The notes: a model not told the origin generated them from the letters alone. A stretch of DNA of 64,000 nt from Prostheceraeus crozeri (GCA_907163375.1 CAJQUW010006858.1:62001-126000), one strand, 5' to 3'. Counted from the stretch's first letter, positions 1 to 11,183 are shown. Numbers and translations are program-made.

Positions 1-179
1 TCCACCTGACAGTATTGGACTTGTTATTACATTGAACTCTATATTTTATAATCATCTATACGTAGTGACAAAAAGAATGAAACAAGTCCTGATATGAATA
101 CTTATGACTTAAACTTGGTTGTACTGTACGTTTGTTTGTTGTTTGTAAAAGGAGAACTCGATTGCTTTACTCAAAAACA
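1..179. other. AT-rich flank, nothing recognised
   Basis: No coding sequence, RNA gene or repeat structure could be recognised here. It ends at the left inverted end of the Tc1 element. Confidence 0.4.
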
Positions 180-1305
180 TTTAATTTGATACTCATGATT
201 TTATCAACTTAAGTTAGAAACGGGTGTGACCAACGCGAGCATCCAAACAGGCATCGATGCGTGAGGGCATGGATGAGCACAGTCGCTGGATGAATGCCAG
301 GTCTAAGAGGTTCCACTGCTCGATCAGTCTGTCGGCCAACATCTTCAAAGACACTGGTGGGTGGTTGTACCTCTCCCTCACTCTGCGACCAAGTTCATCC
401 CAGCAGTGCTCGATGGGGGTGAGGTCGGGAGAACGTGAGGGCCATTCCAAGGTTGGGATTCCATTGCTTGCTATCCTGTTAGAGACCACAGAAGCGCGAT
501 GGGGCCTTGCGTTGTCATCCTGAAAAATCAATTGATTCGATGTCACTGCTGGAACCACGACCGGTGTCACGATCTCGTCGGCATATCGCTGTCCTGTCAA
601 TGTTCCTTTCAATACGATTGCTGGTGTTTTTCCATTGTGCCAGATACCGGCCCAAACCATGACACTACCGCCGCCGTATCGGTCGTGTTCTTTGACGCAA
701 CATGGAGCAAATCGTTCACTTGGCAAGCGATGAACACGGATCCGACCATCGTTGAAATTGAGAGTAAACCTCGATCCATCAGTCCAGAGCACACGTTCCC
801 ACTGACTGTCACTCAACGACTGATGACCTTGACACCACGTCACTCGTCTCCTTCGATGTTCCAGGCTCAGCGGAATTCTCACAGCGGGTCGTCGAGACTG
901 TACACCAGCTTCTCGCAATCTTCGATATGCAGTTCGAACGCTACAGGCAACGTTCCCAGCAACCTTCCAGTACACAATTAGCTTCGGGACGGACACAAAT
1001 CTGTTTCTTTTAGCAGCTAAAACTAAGCGTGCATCTGTCCGCTTGGATGTACCCTTGGTCTTCCTGATCCGTTCTTCTTTTCCATATTTCCTTCTGCTTT
1101 CCAACGACACCACCACCTCCATACAACGACCCTTGAAATTTTCAATTCTTTCGGAACAGTTGTAGAACTTTGCCCACAACGCATCATCCCAATTGCCATT
1201 CCTCTGGTAAAGTTATCGTGCGCCATTTCATAAGTCAAATCTGGTCAGCAGTAGGTGGTGATTCTGTTCAACTTCTAGCTGTTACTGTGATCAATATCAA
1301 ATTTT
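180..1305 (-). mobile_element. Tc1-type DNA transposon, decayed
   Basis: A ~1.1-kb element holding one minus-strand Tc1 transposase. The two ends share an imperfect inverted repeat of about 25 bp (core AATTTGATA near 180-190 and its complement near 1280-1305), which sets the approximate limits. Exact ends and a TA target duplication could not be fixed because the ends have diverged. The size fits a single-gene Tc1 element. Confidence 0.65.
214..1238 (-). pseudogene. Tc1 transposase (DD34E), frameshifted
   Basis: Cut-and-paste transposase of the Tc1/mariner superfamily, acting in the nucleus on the element's inverted ends. The N-terminal helix-turn-helix part (1238 to about 1030) lies in one frame. 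The second DNA-binding part and the DDE catalytic domain lie in another frame ending at 214, so at least one frameshift separates them. The catalytic triad is visible: D in WTDGSRF, D in FQDDNARPH, and E in LTPIEHCW, with 34 residues between the last two, the Tc1 spacing. The C-terminus looks complete. The frame break makes it inactive as it stands. Confidence 0.85.
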
Positions 1306-1551
1306 GAAATTTGATGGTCCTATATAATTTCCCTTATCATATGGAGTTCAATGGTGATACATAGAAAGCGAGATATCATCTCAAACCATAGAAAAAAATG
1401 AAACGAACTTCCATTCAAGTCAATGATAGTTGGTTTCATTATTTATGTCAGTGAGTATATAATCCAATTGCTGCCCTTTCTCGTGAAGGCTTCAATATGA
1501 TTTATCAGACTATTTAGATGATCCTGAAACCAAGCATCATAGTCATAAATA
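1306..1551. other. Gap between Tc1 and mariner
   Basis: AT-rich. The part next to the mariner end (about 1430-1551) has coding-like character on the minus strand and probably belongs to the zinc-finger gene fragment on the far side of the mariner, so the mariner would be an insertion into that gene. Nothing else is recognised. Confidence 0.35.
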
Positions 1552-1553
1552 TA

Positions 1554-3034
1554 CAGTGCTATCAAAAAGTCCCTTTCCTATTTCAAATTAATGTAACTTT
1601 GATAATATTCAATTTTTTTGCACGGTTTAAAGACTGATTTGTAGCCAGAACGCTCAAGTTTTACCCTAAGTCATTTAATGTAATCAAATTTACAGAGAAA
1701 GTGAATCATGATATATCGAAATATGGCAAAATAAGGTAAATAACAGTACAACCAAGTACATTTGATATTATTTTCAATCTTATAGCTTTTTCAAACAAAC
1801 TGATTAGCAACTGATAGCAACAAACAAATTTGCGCACTATTGTTGGAATCAATAGAATCAATTACTTTTCTACAGTATCTCCATCATAATCAATGCAACG
1901 TCTTAGACGATCCTCGAAACAACTGTTTACTCTGTGCAGAATGTCTGAGTGAACATTCGGTGATTCTTCCACAATGGAAGTTTTCAGTTCATTCAAGTTG
2001 CTTGGGCGACACTTGTAGACTGCATTCTTCAAATATCCCCAAAAGAAGAAATCTGGGGTTGAGAGATCTGGCGATCGTGCTGGCCAGGGGGAGTGAAGCA
2101 AGAAGAAAGAGTCCCGCAAGAAGAAAGTTCGCAGCATTTCAAGATAATTGTCAGACTTAACAGTCGGCTGATCAAAAAAGAAAGGACCGTACAAGCGTGT
2201 ACAGCTCATTCCAATCCACACAACAACTTTCGGCGACTAGTGTTCTTTTATCAGACATGGTTGTGGCTTCTCCTTAGCCCATATCCTGCAATTGTGGCGA
2301 TTTACTGCTCCATTCAAATGAAAGACTGCTTCATCTGAAGTTATCAATTTTGCAAAACAACCAGTCTCCTCGTTGTTCTCAATCATAGTCTCACATGCAA
2401 AGACTCTTGCCACTTTATCCTCATCACTCAAGCGTTGGTGTAGCTGAAGTTTGTTGGGTTTCATTTCTAAACAGCGCTGTAGTATGGAATGCCTTGATCC
2501 GAACGAGATATCCAGCACATTTTTCACTTCATTAACGGAATGAAAGTCATCAGGAGTCTCTGCAAGATATGCAGCTGCGGCCTCAGTTATCGTCGTTAAC
2601 TGAAGTTCTGCGACGTCCACTTCTATCCCTGTCAGCGACGCTCCCAGTCTCTAAGAACTTCTTGAGTAGAGATCGCATTGTCGGGTCAGATGGAATGTTC
2701 TCCCACTTTTGCCGTTGAAGTTCTCGGCGAACTGCAGTGGTGGATTCATACTTTATCATTAGGCGCACAACTTCTATTCTTTGTTCCAGCCACAACATAG
2801 TGATCGACAAAATAACAAGTGAACGGCTACGGTGTTAGCAATGACTGATCATGACGCACTATTGATGATTCACGATAATTTTCGCACACCTGCTCGAGAA
2901 ACAATAAGCTGCGAGGCATAAAACAAAACTTGGGCGTTCTGGCTACAAACCAGTCTTTAAACCTTGCAAAAAATATTGAATATTACCAAAGTTACATTAA
3001 TTGAAAATATGAAAGGGACTTTTTGATAGCACTG
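1554..3034 (-). mobile_element. mariner-type element with ~109-bp inverted ends
   Basis: The ends are CAGTGCTATCAAAAAGTCCC at 1554 and its complement ending at 3034, each flanked by a TA target duplication (1552-1553 and 3035-3036). The inverted repeats run about 109 bp (1554-1662 and 2925-3034) and still match at most positions, so the insertion is fairly recent. The interior holds one broken minus-strand transposase. The element lies inside a zinc-finger gene fragment. Confidence 0.9.
1862..2810 (-). pseudogene. mariner-type transposase, broken and deleted
   Basis: Transposase of the mariner branch of Tc1/mariner. The helix-turn-helix region (2810-2583; LEQRIEVVRLMIKY, GRRRTSVNDD) is followed in another frame by the start of the catalytic domain (to 2237; TSDEAVFHLNG carries the first D). 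An in-frame TAG at 2237 precedes the rest (SPDLSTPDFFFWGYLK, third acidic residue D, 2221-1862). The block around the second catalytic Asp, usually QDGAP.H in this family, is missing, which points to an internal deletion. At least one frameshift, one stop and one deletion are present, so it is a non-functional copy. Confidence 0.85.
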
Positions 3035-3062
3035 TAGTTTGAGGATGATGAGGTAAAGTGTG

Positions 3063-3619
3063 CGAGAAAAGTTTCTTCTTGAGGATTAGAACGGACATAA
3101 CGAATTTGTGCAATCCGACGACAGCGCAATTGATAGCTCCTTAGTAAGTCAGGCACTAAATTCCCTAACATGGAACGCATGCTTTCTAAGAATGATGCTA
3201 TGTCCAAAGTAGGTGTTGTTGGCGTGATATCATACACACTTGCATGGCCATTGAGTGCGCTTTCGCTGAGACTAACAGTTCCATAGTTATTATGCATATT
3301 CATCTCACTATTTGTATTATGTACATTCATATACGTTTTGCCACACCGAAAGCAGTATTGCATAAAGCTTTGTATGTTAGTTGAAGCACTGGTTGTTGGT
3401 TTAGAAGTAGATCTATTTTGATTACTCGAATTTGACTGTTATGCTATCGTTCGGTTTATTATTGCATAAAAGTTTATGCCTCTCAAGATTATCTATCCTA
3501 TTCGTCTTATACGGACGCTTGCTACATTGATAAGTTTTTCCTAACTTACAAAATTTTTCATGACGTTGCAAATTGCCTATGAGAGTGAACACTTTTCCAC
3601 ACTTGGTACAGACAACCAT
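3063..3619 (-). pseudogene. C2H2/C2HC zinc-finger gene fragment interrupted by the mariner
   Basis: Minus-strand coding sequence with three zinc-knuckle-like motifs (CTKCGKVF...NLQRH, YQCS...NLERHKLLC, YCFRCGKTY) and a Ser/Asn-rich linker. Zinc fingers of the 'NLxRH' type head the polymerase-type genes of some large DNA elements of invertebrates, so it may be a relic of such an element, but no polymerase motif is seen here and the assignment is weak. The fragment looks broken (a few breaks) and old. The mariner at 1554-3034 sits in its downstream part, and coding-like sequence resumes on the far side. Confidence 0.45.
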
Positions 3620-3639
3620 GATTATTGATGAGGATTGAA

Positions 3640-3890
3640 ATTATCAAGCCCTTATATACATACGTCATCTAATGACGTCAGCGTCATCACTAGCCAGTAC
3701 CATATGTTCCCATCTAATGTAAAGTGAAAACGTAAAATTTAAAGTAATCTATTTTTTCCAAAAGTAAAAAGACACACATTTCACAATACCACTGTGATAA
3801 AGTTTCAAGTGGCTGCAGCTTTCACTGCAGCAATTCATTGACGAAGCATGTGTGTTCTTAAAAATACTTTATGCATTTTCAGTTATTGTT
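3640..3890. other. Non-coding stretch
   Basis: AT-rich with a short GCTGCAG...CTGCAG hairpin near 3813-3832. No gene recognised. Confidence 0.3.
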
Positions 3891-3899
3891 GACTGAGAC

Positions 3900-4787
3900 C
3901 TATGTAATGACACTTATGGGACTCGAAATTAGTCTGCTCTTCGGTGAAGGTAAGCGCGGAATTTTGGGGCAGTTTTGAACACCAGGAAACAGCTGAAAGT
4001 AAAAAAAAATTCATGTTTAATTTCACATTGAGAACTAATAAATAACTGAAATGCTTGCATTTCGCAATTTTTCTGCCACTGTATCCTCGTTAGCCTTTGT
4101 CGGTCGAGGTAGCTCACTCTGAAATGTTTAAGCAATGCTGATTTACTTCATGTACAGAAATAATTAAATGAGTCAATAAATTCCTACATCTTTAGCTAAC
4201 AGTTTCTTCTGAACCAACACCTTGGCTCTCTTCGGTGGGGGCATCACCACATCCTGAAATGTTTAACGACATATAATCATTTCATGCATAATGAAGTAGT
4301 ATTTTCATTTATCTGCTGTGAGCCAGTTATCCATTAAAGCTAGCATGTAGAATTGATGGCACTCACCTCACAATCACTAAAAGTCTCATCGATGAACTCC
4401 CGGAACTTAGGAACTCGAGACTTTTGAGGCTTATCCTTTGGAGCAGGTTCATCCAACTGGGAAAGCACGCCTTCAGTCAGTCGCTCCTTCCCAAAAAGAC
4501 GCTCCAACTTTTTCTTTTCAACTTTGGAGGTTAAGTTGATTCCCTTTCTTCCATTTTGTTAGCACAATGGGTGTGCTTGAGAATGAAGGCTCTCGCGGAG
4601 TCACTATTTGCCTTTGCATCGCTCCTTTCGTACCTCTTGCAAGTGAGACAGTAGAGGTAGGTGCAGTCCTCTCTGAAGGAGCATTCCTTATGCCCGCTTT
4701 TGTTCGCATGTCGAACGGGCAGTTGACAAGTCTCGCAGAAATGGTAGATGAGACGTTGCCGTGCGATACTTTCATGTCGAACCATTT
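3900..4787 (-). CDS. Unrecognised Cys/His-rich multi-exon gene (partial)
   Basis: I do not recognise this gene. A strong acceptor (CCTCTACAG) precedes 4787. The exon from 4787 first reads a Cys/His cluster (HFCETCQLPVRH, SGHKECSFRE, YCLTCKRY, HTHC), typical of a zinc-binding fold. About 170 bases on, the open frame changes, and a Lys/Pro-rich segment continues to a clean donor (GAG|GTGAGT) at 4371. The change may be a frameshift or a small intron. Three short candidate 3' exons follow, each after an acceptor ending in TTTCAG: from 4253 (PPPKRAKV), about 4120 (LPRPTKA) and about 3988 (RLPSPKSR), each ending in its own stop. Upstream exons are not identified. It could be a host gene or transposon-derived. 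Confidence 0.4.
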
Positions 4788-4919
4788 CTGTAGAGGATAA
4801 AAAAACTTTTATTATAATTTAATCTCTTATTAAATGAGAAATCATTTATGTACCATCTTCAAAGCTTTATTAAGTACTAGATTAATATTTGACAAATCTT
4901 AAGAAGAAATAAATTCATG

Positions 4920-5270
4920 AATGAAATAGAAACTGAGATTCGAAAGTTTAATTTCATTTGAAAGGGTTTGTTCATAAAGACATGAAATTTGGAAGCAACT
5001 GATTAATCATCATTTAATTTCGAAATAATAATAGAATGAAAATGAGATTTCGAAAATTTCAACCACCTCTCAATTTGTTTAATTAAATAAGCTTGAATTT
5101 TATGGTAGCAGCTGATTTACATTTATTTAATTTGAAATAAACATAATGGAATGAAAGTGAGATTTCGAAAATTTCAACCGTTACTCAATTCGTTTAATTA
5201 AACAAATTTGAATCTCATGCATCTGCTAGCAGGTGAAATTGAATTTTTATTTAAACATCTTTTTATTTAG
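4920..5270. repeat. Diverged tandem repeat, ~115-bp period
   Basis: The phrase GAGATTTCGAAAATTTCAACC recurs at 5044 and 5159 with conserved surroundings (TTTAATTAAA, GAATGAAA). A weaker earlier copy starts near 4925. Two to three tandem copies are supported. Confidence 0.55.
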
Positions 5271-5629
5271 AAACAATGTGTGAAAATACGGATGTCAATT
5301 GCACTTTCACTCAGACTTATACAGTCATGTCTCTTCTGGATGATTTAATATTGGAAAAAATAAAAAAAACATGGTTAATAATGTAACATAAAGTGTTCCT
5401 ATCCTAAGATTTCTACATGTAAACAGCAGAGTCAATTCAAAGTAATATGGAATGATGGACTGATGTATTGACTTGAAAGACATGTTAATATCAATAGTCA
5501 TATAATGATTCAAATTTGAAGACATAAAACGTCTGATTTGAATAGAATATTTAAATTTTGAATTACGCGCTAAATTTCGAAAATTCAAACTTCGCGCCAA
5601 AATTCGAATAATCAAATTCAAAGACTAGG

Positions 5630-7918
5630 GTTAGGGTATACATGACTCTTTTGGCGGCGCGTGGTTTTTGATTTTTTAAGGTGGGAAGCCTTGATCCGAT
5701 TTGTGATTTTTTTGCAAATAAAAATTTGGCGTCTCGGCTAACTGGGAATATTTTTTGCTAGTCCAAATTGGTACCGGAAGTGGTCCTGCGGGTCCATCAA
5801 ATATTAGGACCCACGAAATTTTGAAAAACACCAAAAAGTCTGATGGCCCACGAGGTTTTTCCAAGATATCGAACTTTTCCGGTGTCGCAAAAAAATGGGG
5901 AAAAATATGTTTCATGAACTTCAGGTCATGGGGCATTTTTTGAGAACAAGATTGGACTCTTCACAGATATAGGAGCCAGGGCCAGTCAAAGATAGGTACA
6001 CTTTCTCCGAAAAAGTCTCGTGGCCCCCGTGGGCCTTGGCGGTTTTTTAATAAAAATTTTAATTTTAATCAAAAAACTTTGTTCATTTGACAAGAGTAGC
6101 GCAAAGAACAGCTCGAGCGCCTATTAAAATTTTAACTGTTCGAGATCTCATCTTCGCATCGAAATAGGACCCCCAAAATTGGCCATTGTTTTGGCCCAAA
6201 ATTTTGGAAACTCTTTTTGGCCCCTCTGAAACAATAGGAAGGAGACACTCAAAAAATGTGAAATAATTCAGAGGAACACTCAAGACACCCAAGTTGATGT
6301 TGGTGGAAAAAAATCCGGAATCAATATGATTTGTGGTTCCCAGGGGGGCTCAAAGTTGAAAATTGCCCAAATTCGGGTCATTTTTTGACCAATGCTAACC
6401 CAATCTGTGGGCCCACAAACTTGTTCCCTCTTTTCCGGTACTTTCACAATAGAAATCGATTAGGGTTCGGATGGATTCATAAAATATGGGTCTCTGACTT
6501 TGTGACACGAAAAAATTTAGTCAATCCATTACCCGCAAGCGGGTCCATGGATCCCCCAAAGATGGGGTCACATAACCCTCATGCATTAGGGTTCAGTGGA
6601 TTCTTGGGGTCAAACATGAGTCAAATTCTATGGCCTCCCCCACCAACCCAATTGATCCGCATTGCTCAAACTTGGATTCCACATTCACATATGATCTTCA
6701 GCTTTGGGTTCACATAGATATCGGACCTATTGAACATTGGGAAGGGGTCATGGGGGCCAAGTGAAAACAGTCAAAATTAACCCTAAATTCGTGGGTCCAC
6801 TATTGGTCTAATGTATTTTTGGGTCAGTGATGTCACATTCAACGACTTTGGCAACCTGCCACAGCCGCTGTAGCACCTGGGTGGGCCAAACACTTTGACC
6901 CTGTGTTAGTACTTGGTGTCCCCAATAGATTTACATAGATATCGAACATGATACTTGTTTTTTTAGTGCCATAGCCATGCACTCAAAAGTTGCTCAAATT
7001 GGGACTCTTAGACTTGACTTTGGTTATATTAGAAATCGGAATAACCCTAAAATGCACTTTCCCCCATAGATATCTACACCCTTGTCAATGTTCCTAAAAC
7101 AACACCATCTTTGACAGCAAAGTTTCCCATGTTCCTTGCGGAGGATGCTCTTCAACTTCAACAATGTCAAGGTCAATATCAAATACTAGCTATTGACATA
7201 GATATTGACATTGAAATGGCCATTAAACTACCATAGAAATCGATTAAAGTTGGACTAATTTTGCTGATTTTCACGCTAAACCCATGCATTTATCCACTTT
7301 TGAGCCCACAAACATGCATGAGGTCTTGAAGGGAAAATGTCAGACACTTTAATCAAGTGTTGATACATTGTCATAGATATCGGAATGACTGGTAAACATT
7401 GTTTTTGGTAGTGAACATTGCATTTTCGCATGAAAATTTGTATTCATAGTTAACTGGTGGGTGGCAATAACTCATTAACTTTTTCAACAACAGTTTAGAT
7501 ATTAATGCTGGGTTTCGCAGGACTTCTTCAATAAAGTTCAACCAATGCTGATTTAGTTGGATTACCTTGTAGATTGTTACTGTGTCATCTGTCATCACAG
7601 TTGTACCACAGATGAAGTCTTACTTTCTCATGTCATAGTTGAAATTAACATAGATATAGAATCTCAGGTTGAAATTAATAATTCTCAAAGTTCATGAGAT
7701 GACATCAGAGTGACCTTTATCAAGGTCACTCATATTAAACAAAATATCCGCATAGATATTATCACGAGGATCGACTAGACAATCTTCTAGATATCTTATG
7801 CACCTTAGATAATTCTTCTAGATATCTAGTGCACCGAGCGAAGTTTGGCCTTTTAATAATTTAGAATGCAACAAATAAATATGAGAAAGACGATGAGAGT
7901 CAATACTTCTGATAGGGC
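5630..7918. repeat. Non-coding region with recurring CATAGATATCG-like words
   Basis: There is no credible coding sequence. The stretch has many near-copies of CATAGATATCG (for example about 6711, 6930, 7066, 7198, 7369, 7649 and 7752) and of phrases such as CGTGGGCCCAC and AACCCTAA. These suggest an old, fragmented repeat family. Related words return right of the Penelope element (10.9-11.9 kb), so the Penelope element inserted into this region. Confidence 0.45.
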
Positions 7919-8070
7919 TTCAGACAGTTATGTTGACTGCTGTTGACGGAAGGTAGTTTTTGTACGTCATTGCCAAAAAACAATTTTGTTCGTCTCCCCG
8001 GGCTTTTTATTGCAAGAAGTTAAGATAAAAACAAGTAGGCTATTTACAATAAAACCGACGTTTCGTCTCT

Positions 8071-8622
8071 CTAAGATATAGTCATGGTACTGGTGAACAC
8101 AAGAAAAAGAAATTTCAGTCTTAATATACAACGATTGATGTTCATCAGCTTGTGTTTCCTATTCAATTCGGGCTTTAAGAAATCAATACAGTTCGCTTCA
8201 GAAATTCTAGTGCGTACAGGATCGGTCTGACTGTCAAGAAAATCAATGTTAAAATCAGTAATGGTCATCAAAGAATTAGAATGGTCAACAAGAACATGAT
8301 TAGCAAGAGCGCTCGAATCGTCGAGATTAGTAATAGCTCTGCGATGCTCATAATAGCGCGTAGAGAAGGGGCGGTTAGTCGAACCAATATATTCTTTACT
8401 ACAAATGCTGCAAGAAAACCTATAAACAACATAGCGCATCCTACAGTTCATATTATCGGGTAGGCTCTTACAAATAACGCAACTACAAGCCTTGGAATTA
8501 TTGTAATTCGAAAAATATTTTCCTAATTGCTTTCCTGGTTTATTGACAATCTTGATAAGTAGACTAAACTTCTTATTAAGGTGTTTCAGTTTACGAGAAC
8601 AATGATCATTAACAAAATTCAA
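8071..8622 (-). CDS. GIY-YIG endonuclease domain of the Penelope-like element
   Basis: C-terminal part of the Penelope polyprotein. The CxxC-type motifs (CSCVICKS, FSCSICSKEYIG) and the nuclease core YVVYRF...YIGSTNRPFSTRYYEHRRA are visible, with the catalytic Arg and Tyr of the GIY-YIG fold, followed by conserved ANHV and an Asn-containing C-terminal segment (EANCIDFLKPELN). In active elements it nicks the target to prime reverse transcription. It is in a different frame from the RT just upstream, which makes this copy probably defective. Confidence 0.85.
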   Translation of the reverse strand: MNFVNDHCSRKLKHLNKKFSLLIKIVNKPGKQLGKYFSNYNNSKACSCVICKSLPDNMNCRMRYVVYRFSCSICSKEYIGSTNRPFSTRYYEHRRAITNLDDSSALANHVLVDHSNSLMTITDFNIDFLDSQTDPVRTRISEANCIDFLKPELNRKHKLMNINRCILRLKFLFLVFTSTMTIS

Positions 8623-8713
8623 TTTTAGGAAGACCGAATTATCTTTAGTCTTGCGATCTGTGTTTTGGTGATTTTTCTAGTAGGCCTATTAATGGATTTA
8701 AATCCATTACTAA

Positions 8714-10699
8714 TCAAAATGGTATTGAGCTTACTATTACTTTCTTCAAGGTTAACATCATTCGAGCACCTATCGCTAACATACCTAAAGCTATTCTTAA
8801 CAAAATTACTCTTTTAACAAAAGAAGGCACCCAACTGCTAGCCTTCAAACTAATGCCAGAATGGCAAGCTTTTTTGTACCAAGTATAATTTACAGCCTCC
8901 GAAACAGAGATACTGATATCCAAGAAGTTCAAAGTATTATTTGCCGGAGCTTCTAAAGTAAAGACAATATGTTGATTGACACCGTTAAAAATATTTAGGA
9001 TGTTAGTAAAAGTCTCCGAATTTTTAGTAAACGGACCGATAACATCGTCAATGTACCGGTAATAAATAGAAGGTTTAATACCATACTCCAAACCAAGACG
9101 ATTCAATGCCATAGTTTCAATATGATGCATGTAGATTATCGCGAAAGCTGGTGCAAAGTGTGCACCCATGGGGCAACCATGAATTTGCAAGAAAGTTTTA
9201 TTATTGTACTCAATTTCGTAATTAAAACAGACGAAACTTAGAAATTCTGATAAGTCGCTAGGCGCAAAGCCGTAAGAATTGATTTTACTCCAATTATCTT
9301 CAGCAAATTGTGTGACAACGTTTATACCCTCTTTCAGTGGGATGCTATTATATAAATTTTTAACGTCTAGAGAAATGAAAGTTAGTGGATCACTACTATT
9401 GACACTCAACGTTTTTAGCGACTCGATCAAGGTGAGAGTACTATTGATATTAGCTGGGACAAAGTCTATCAATAGCAACCAATCGATTTTTTCAGTAGGA
9501 GTTGAAATAGCAGAGGCAACAGGCCGCAGAGGATAACCATCATCCACCTGATCCTTGTGGTCTTTGACAGTACAATAAAACCTAGCTGGTCTACTGCCAC
9601 AAGCCAAAAGTTTATTAACTTTGATATGGGGGTTGCTATTACACTTTTTCTTTATCAGTGAGTTCGCTTCTTTTTCTATGTTTTTGCATTTAGATGCCAA
9701 TAAAGGCTTATAAATGTCAGTATTATTCAGGACGGTTTCAAGTCTAGTTTCAAATTTCTTAAGGTCGGTGATAACCAAGCGGTTACTTTTACCAGAAGGA
9801 ACGGCAGTAAGACTGTTGTTCCGCAAGAAAGTGCGAGTTTTTTGCAACAAGTTGGAAGTATACTTGTATCTAAGATTATTACGCATATGCCTTACTTCAG
9901 TGTCAATGATTTTCTTAGCTTCGTATTGAAATAATTTCAAATTCGATTCAGTAGTACTATCCGTATGATTAGGAAAACGAACAGAATTTTCCTTAAAAGG
10001 AATGTGCAATTTAGAGTTGTCCTCAAAATGAGAATCGGCAAAAAACTGGTGCCACCTAAGAGAATAAGTCAAACAATCTACAGAAAGGAAGTTATTATTA
10101 CGGAAGCGTTGATTAGGAGGGTTAGGCAAGCGATACTTAGGCCCATTGCTCAAAAAATGAGCAATATCAGAAGGAATGCTGATATCAGTTTCATTTGAAA
10201 GACCATAATTGGATAATTTAGGAGGAGCTGATGAAACATCAATTTCAAACCAAAAGTTGTCAGTAAATTTAAAATGGAACTTAGGTTTGCATGAAAAATC
10301 ATAAGCACTTCTTACCACAGGGTAGCACTTATCGGTGAATTTTAGCCACTTATTGCAGTGTCTTTGATAAACTATCTCTTGCTCCTTCTTCGCAGCTTCC
10401 TCGATCAACCGTAGGACAGCTTCAGTTGTTGAAGGACTTGACAATCTTGAAAAGTTGAGATACATAAAGGACTGCATTCTATTGGTATCAACCAACTTCG
10501 TTCTCGGTGAACGCAATTCCGCCCGCAGGATCTCCATCTTCAATGACAACGCTTTTCTACATAGGGCGTTGTTCATCACCATGTGGTCGGGGATATTCAC
10601 CAAGTTGTCGACAAATAGCGGTACAACCTTGTAATCCAGACACGCTTGTAGAAACAACACATGGCTTGTGATTCGGATTAGTGTCATAGTTAGGTTCAC
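8714..10699 (-). CDS. Penelope-like reverse transcriptase
   Basis: A 661-residue open frame. Penelope-like RTs are related to telomerase reverse transcriptase and copy element RNA at the target. Visible RT landmarks: ARFYCTVKDHKD and PLRPVAS (fingers), FISLDVKNLYNSIP (first catalytic Asp), GCPMGAHFAPAFA, the catalytic YRYIDDV, and LNFLDISI. The N-terminal third is the Penelope-specific extension. The frame ends at 8714, just before the endonuclease frame, which lies in a different register, so a frame break or short linker separates the two. The start is upstream in an open frame and is not certain. The RT core itself looks undamaged. Confidence 0.88.
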   Translation of the reverse strand: MNLTMTLIRITSHVLFLQACLDYKVVPLFVDNLVNIPDHMVMNNALCRKALSLKMEILRAELRSPRTKLVDTNRMQSFMYLNFSRLSSPSTTEAVLRLIEEAAKKEQEIVYQRHCNKWLKFTDKCYPVVRSAYDFSCKPKFHFKFTDNFWFEIDVSSAPPKLSNYGLSNETDISIPSDIAHFLSNGPKYRLPNPPNQRFRNNNFLSVDCLTYSLRWHQFFADSHFEDNSKLHIPFKENSVRFPNHTDSTTESNLKLFQYEAKKIIDTEVRHMRNNLRYKYTSNLLQKTRTFLRNNSLTAVPSGKSNRLVITDLKKFETRLETVLNNTDIYKPLLASKCKNIEKEANSLIKKKCNSNPHIKVNKLLACGSRPARFYCTVKDHKDQVDDGYPLRPVASAISTPTEKIDWLLLIDFVPANINSTLTLIESLKTLSVNSSDPLTFISLDVKNLYNSIPLKEGINVVTQFAEDNWSKINSYGFAPSDLSEFLSFVCFNYEIEYNNKTFLQIHGCPMGAHFAPAFAIIYMHHIETMALNRLGLEYGIKPSIYYRYIDDVIGPFTKNSETFTNILNIFNGVNQHIVFTLEAPANNTLNFLDISISVSEAVNYTWYKKACHSGISLKASSWVPSFVKRVILLRIALGMLAIGARMMLTLKKVIVSSIPF

Positions 10700-10789
10700 C
10701 AGTATTCTACCAAACTCGCGTACGTTCCATTGTGGTCACTTCGCATGTATCATGTTGACTGCTGTTGACGGGAGGTAGTTCAGACAGTT

Positions 10790-11183
10790 TTATATTGTGC
10801 TTCTGTATTGATGTTAATACTGAGTTTCTCAGAATAATGACTTCTTCAAAGTAATATCATTACTTAGCTGCCACATTTATCTCTTGTTGGAGCATTTTGT
10901 CGTGACAAGCATATAGATGAAAAATTTCAGTATACTATGTCATCAATAACATTGACATAGAAATACGATGTCAGTACTATAATGAAAATTTTCAAGATCC
11001 ATTCAATGAATTCACAATTATCTCTCACAAGGTCATTTACTATTGAGTTAGTGTCTGTACAGATTTCAATATTGAGTTTTGCTATTGTAGTTTCATAGAT
11101 ATCTAATGAATAGAGCTTATATTGTTTCTTCATAAAAATGCATATTCTAATAATTATTGCTTACAACATTATAGTACTTTAAG
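10790..11183. other. Non-coding flank right of the Penelope element
   Basis: Continues the AT-rich region interrupted by the Penelope element, with CATAGATATC-like words near 11093. No gene recognised. Confidence 0.35.

Larger units (their letters stand above)
7930..10780 (-). mobile_element. Penelope-like retroelement with terminal direct repeats
   Basis: It is bounded by a direct repeat of about 27 bp containing TGTTGACTGCTGTTGACGG (7931 and 10752) and flanked by the target duplication CAGACAGTT (7921-7929 and 10781-10789), perhaps extended to TTCAGACAGTT. On the minus strand it encodes a Penelope-type reverse transcriptase and then a GIY-YIG endonuclease, the diagnostic order of this retroelement class. 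The 2.85-kb size is close to a complete element. Confidence 0.9.

Noticed and set aside
2583-2620. The mariner transposase frame change at TGA as the same recoding signal
   Set aside because: This copy also has an in-frame TAG and a catalytic deletion, so the change is ordinary decay; one case carries no weight.
5620-5640. Telomeric repeat near 5628 (GGGTTAGGGT)
   Set aside because: Only one to two TTAGGG units; no tandem run is present here or elsewhere in the window.
5676-6717. Several open frames of 70-130 residues
   Set aside because: They lie in repeat-rich DNA full of short recurring words, overlap on both strands and show no domain.
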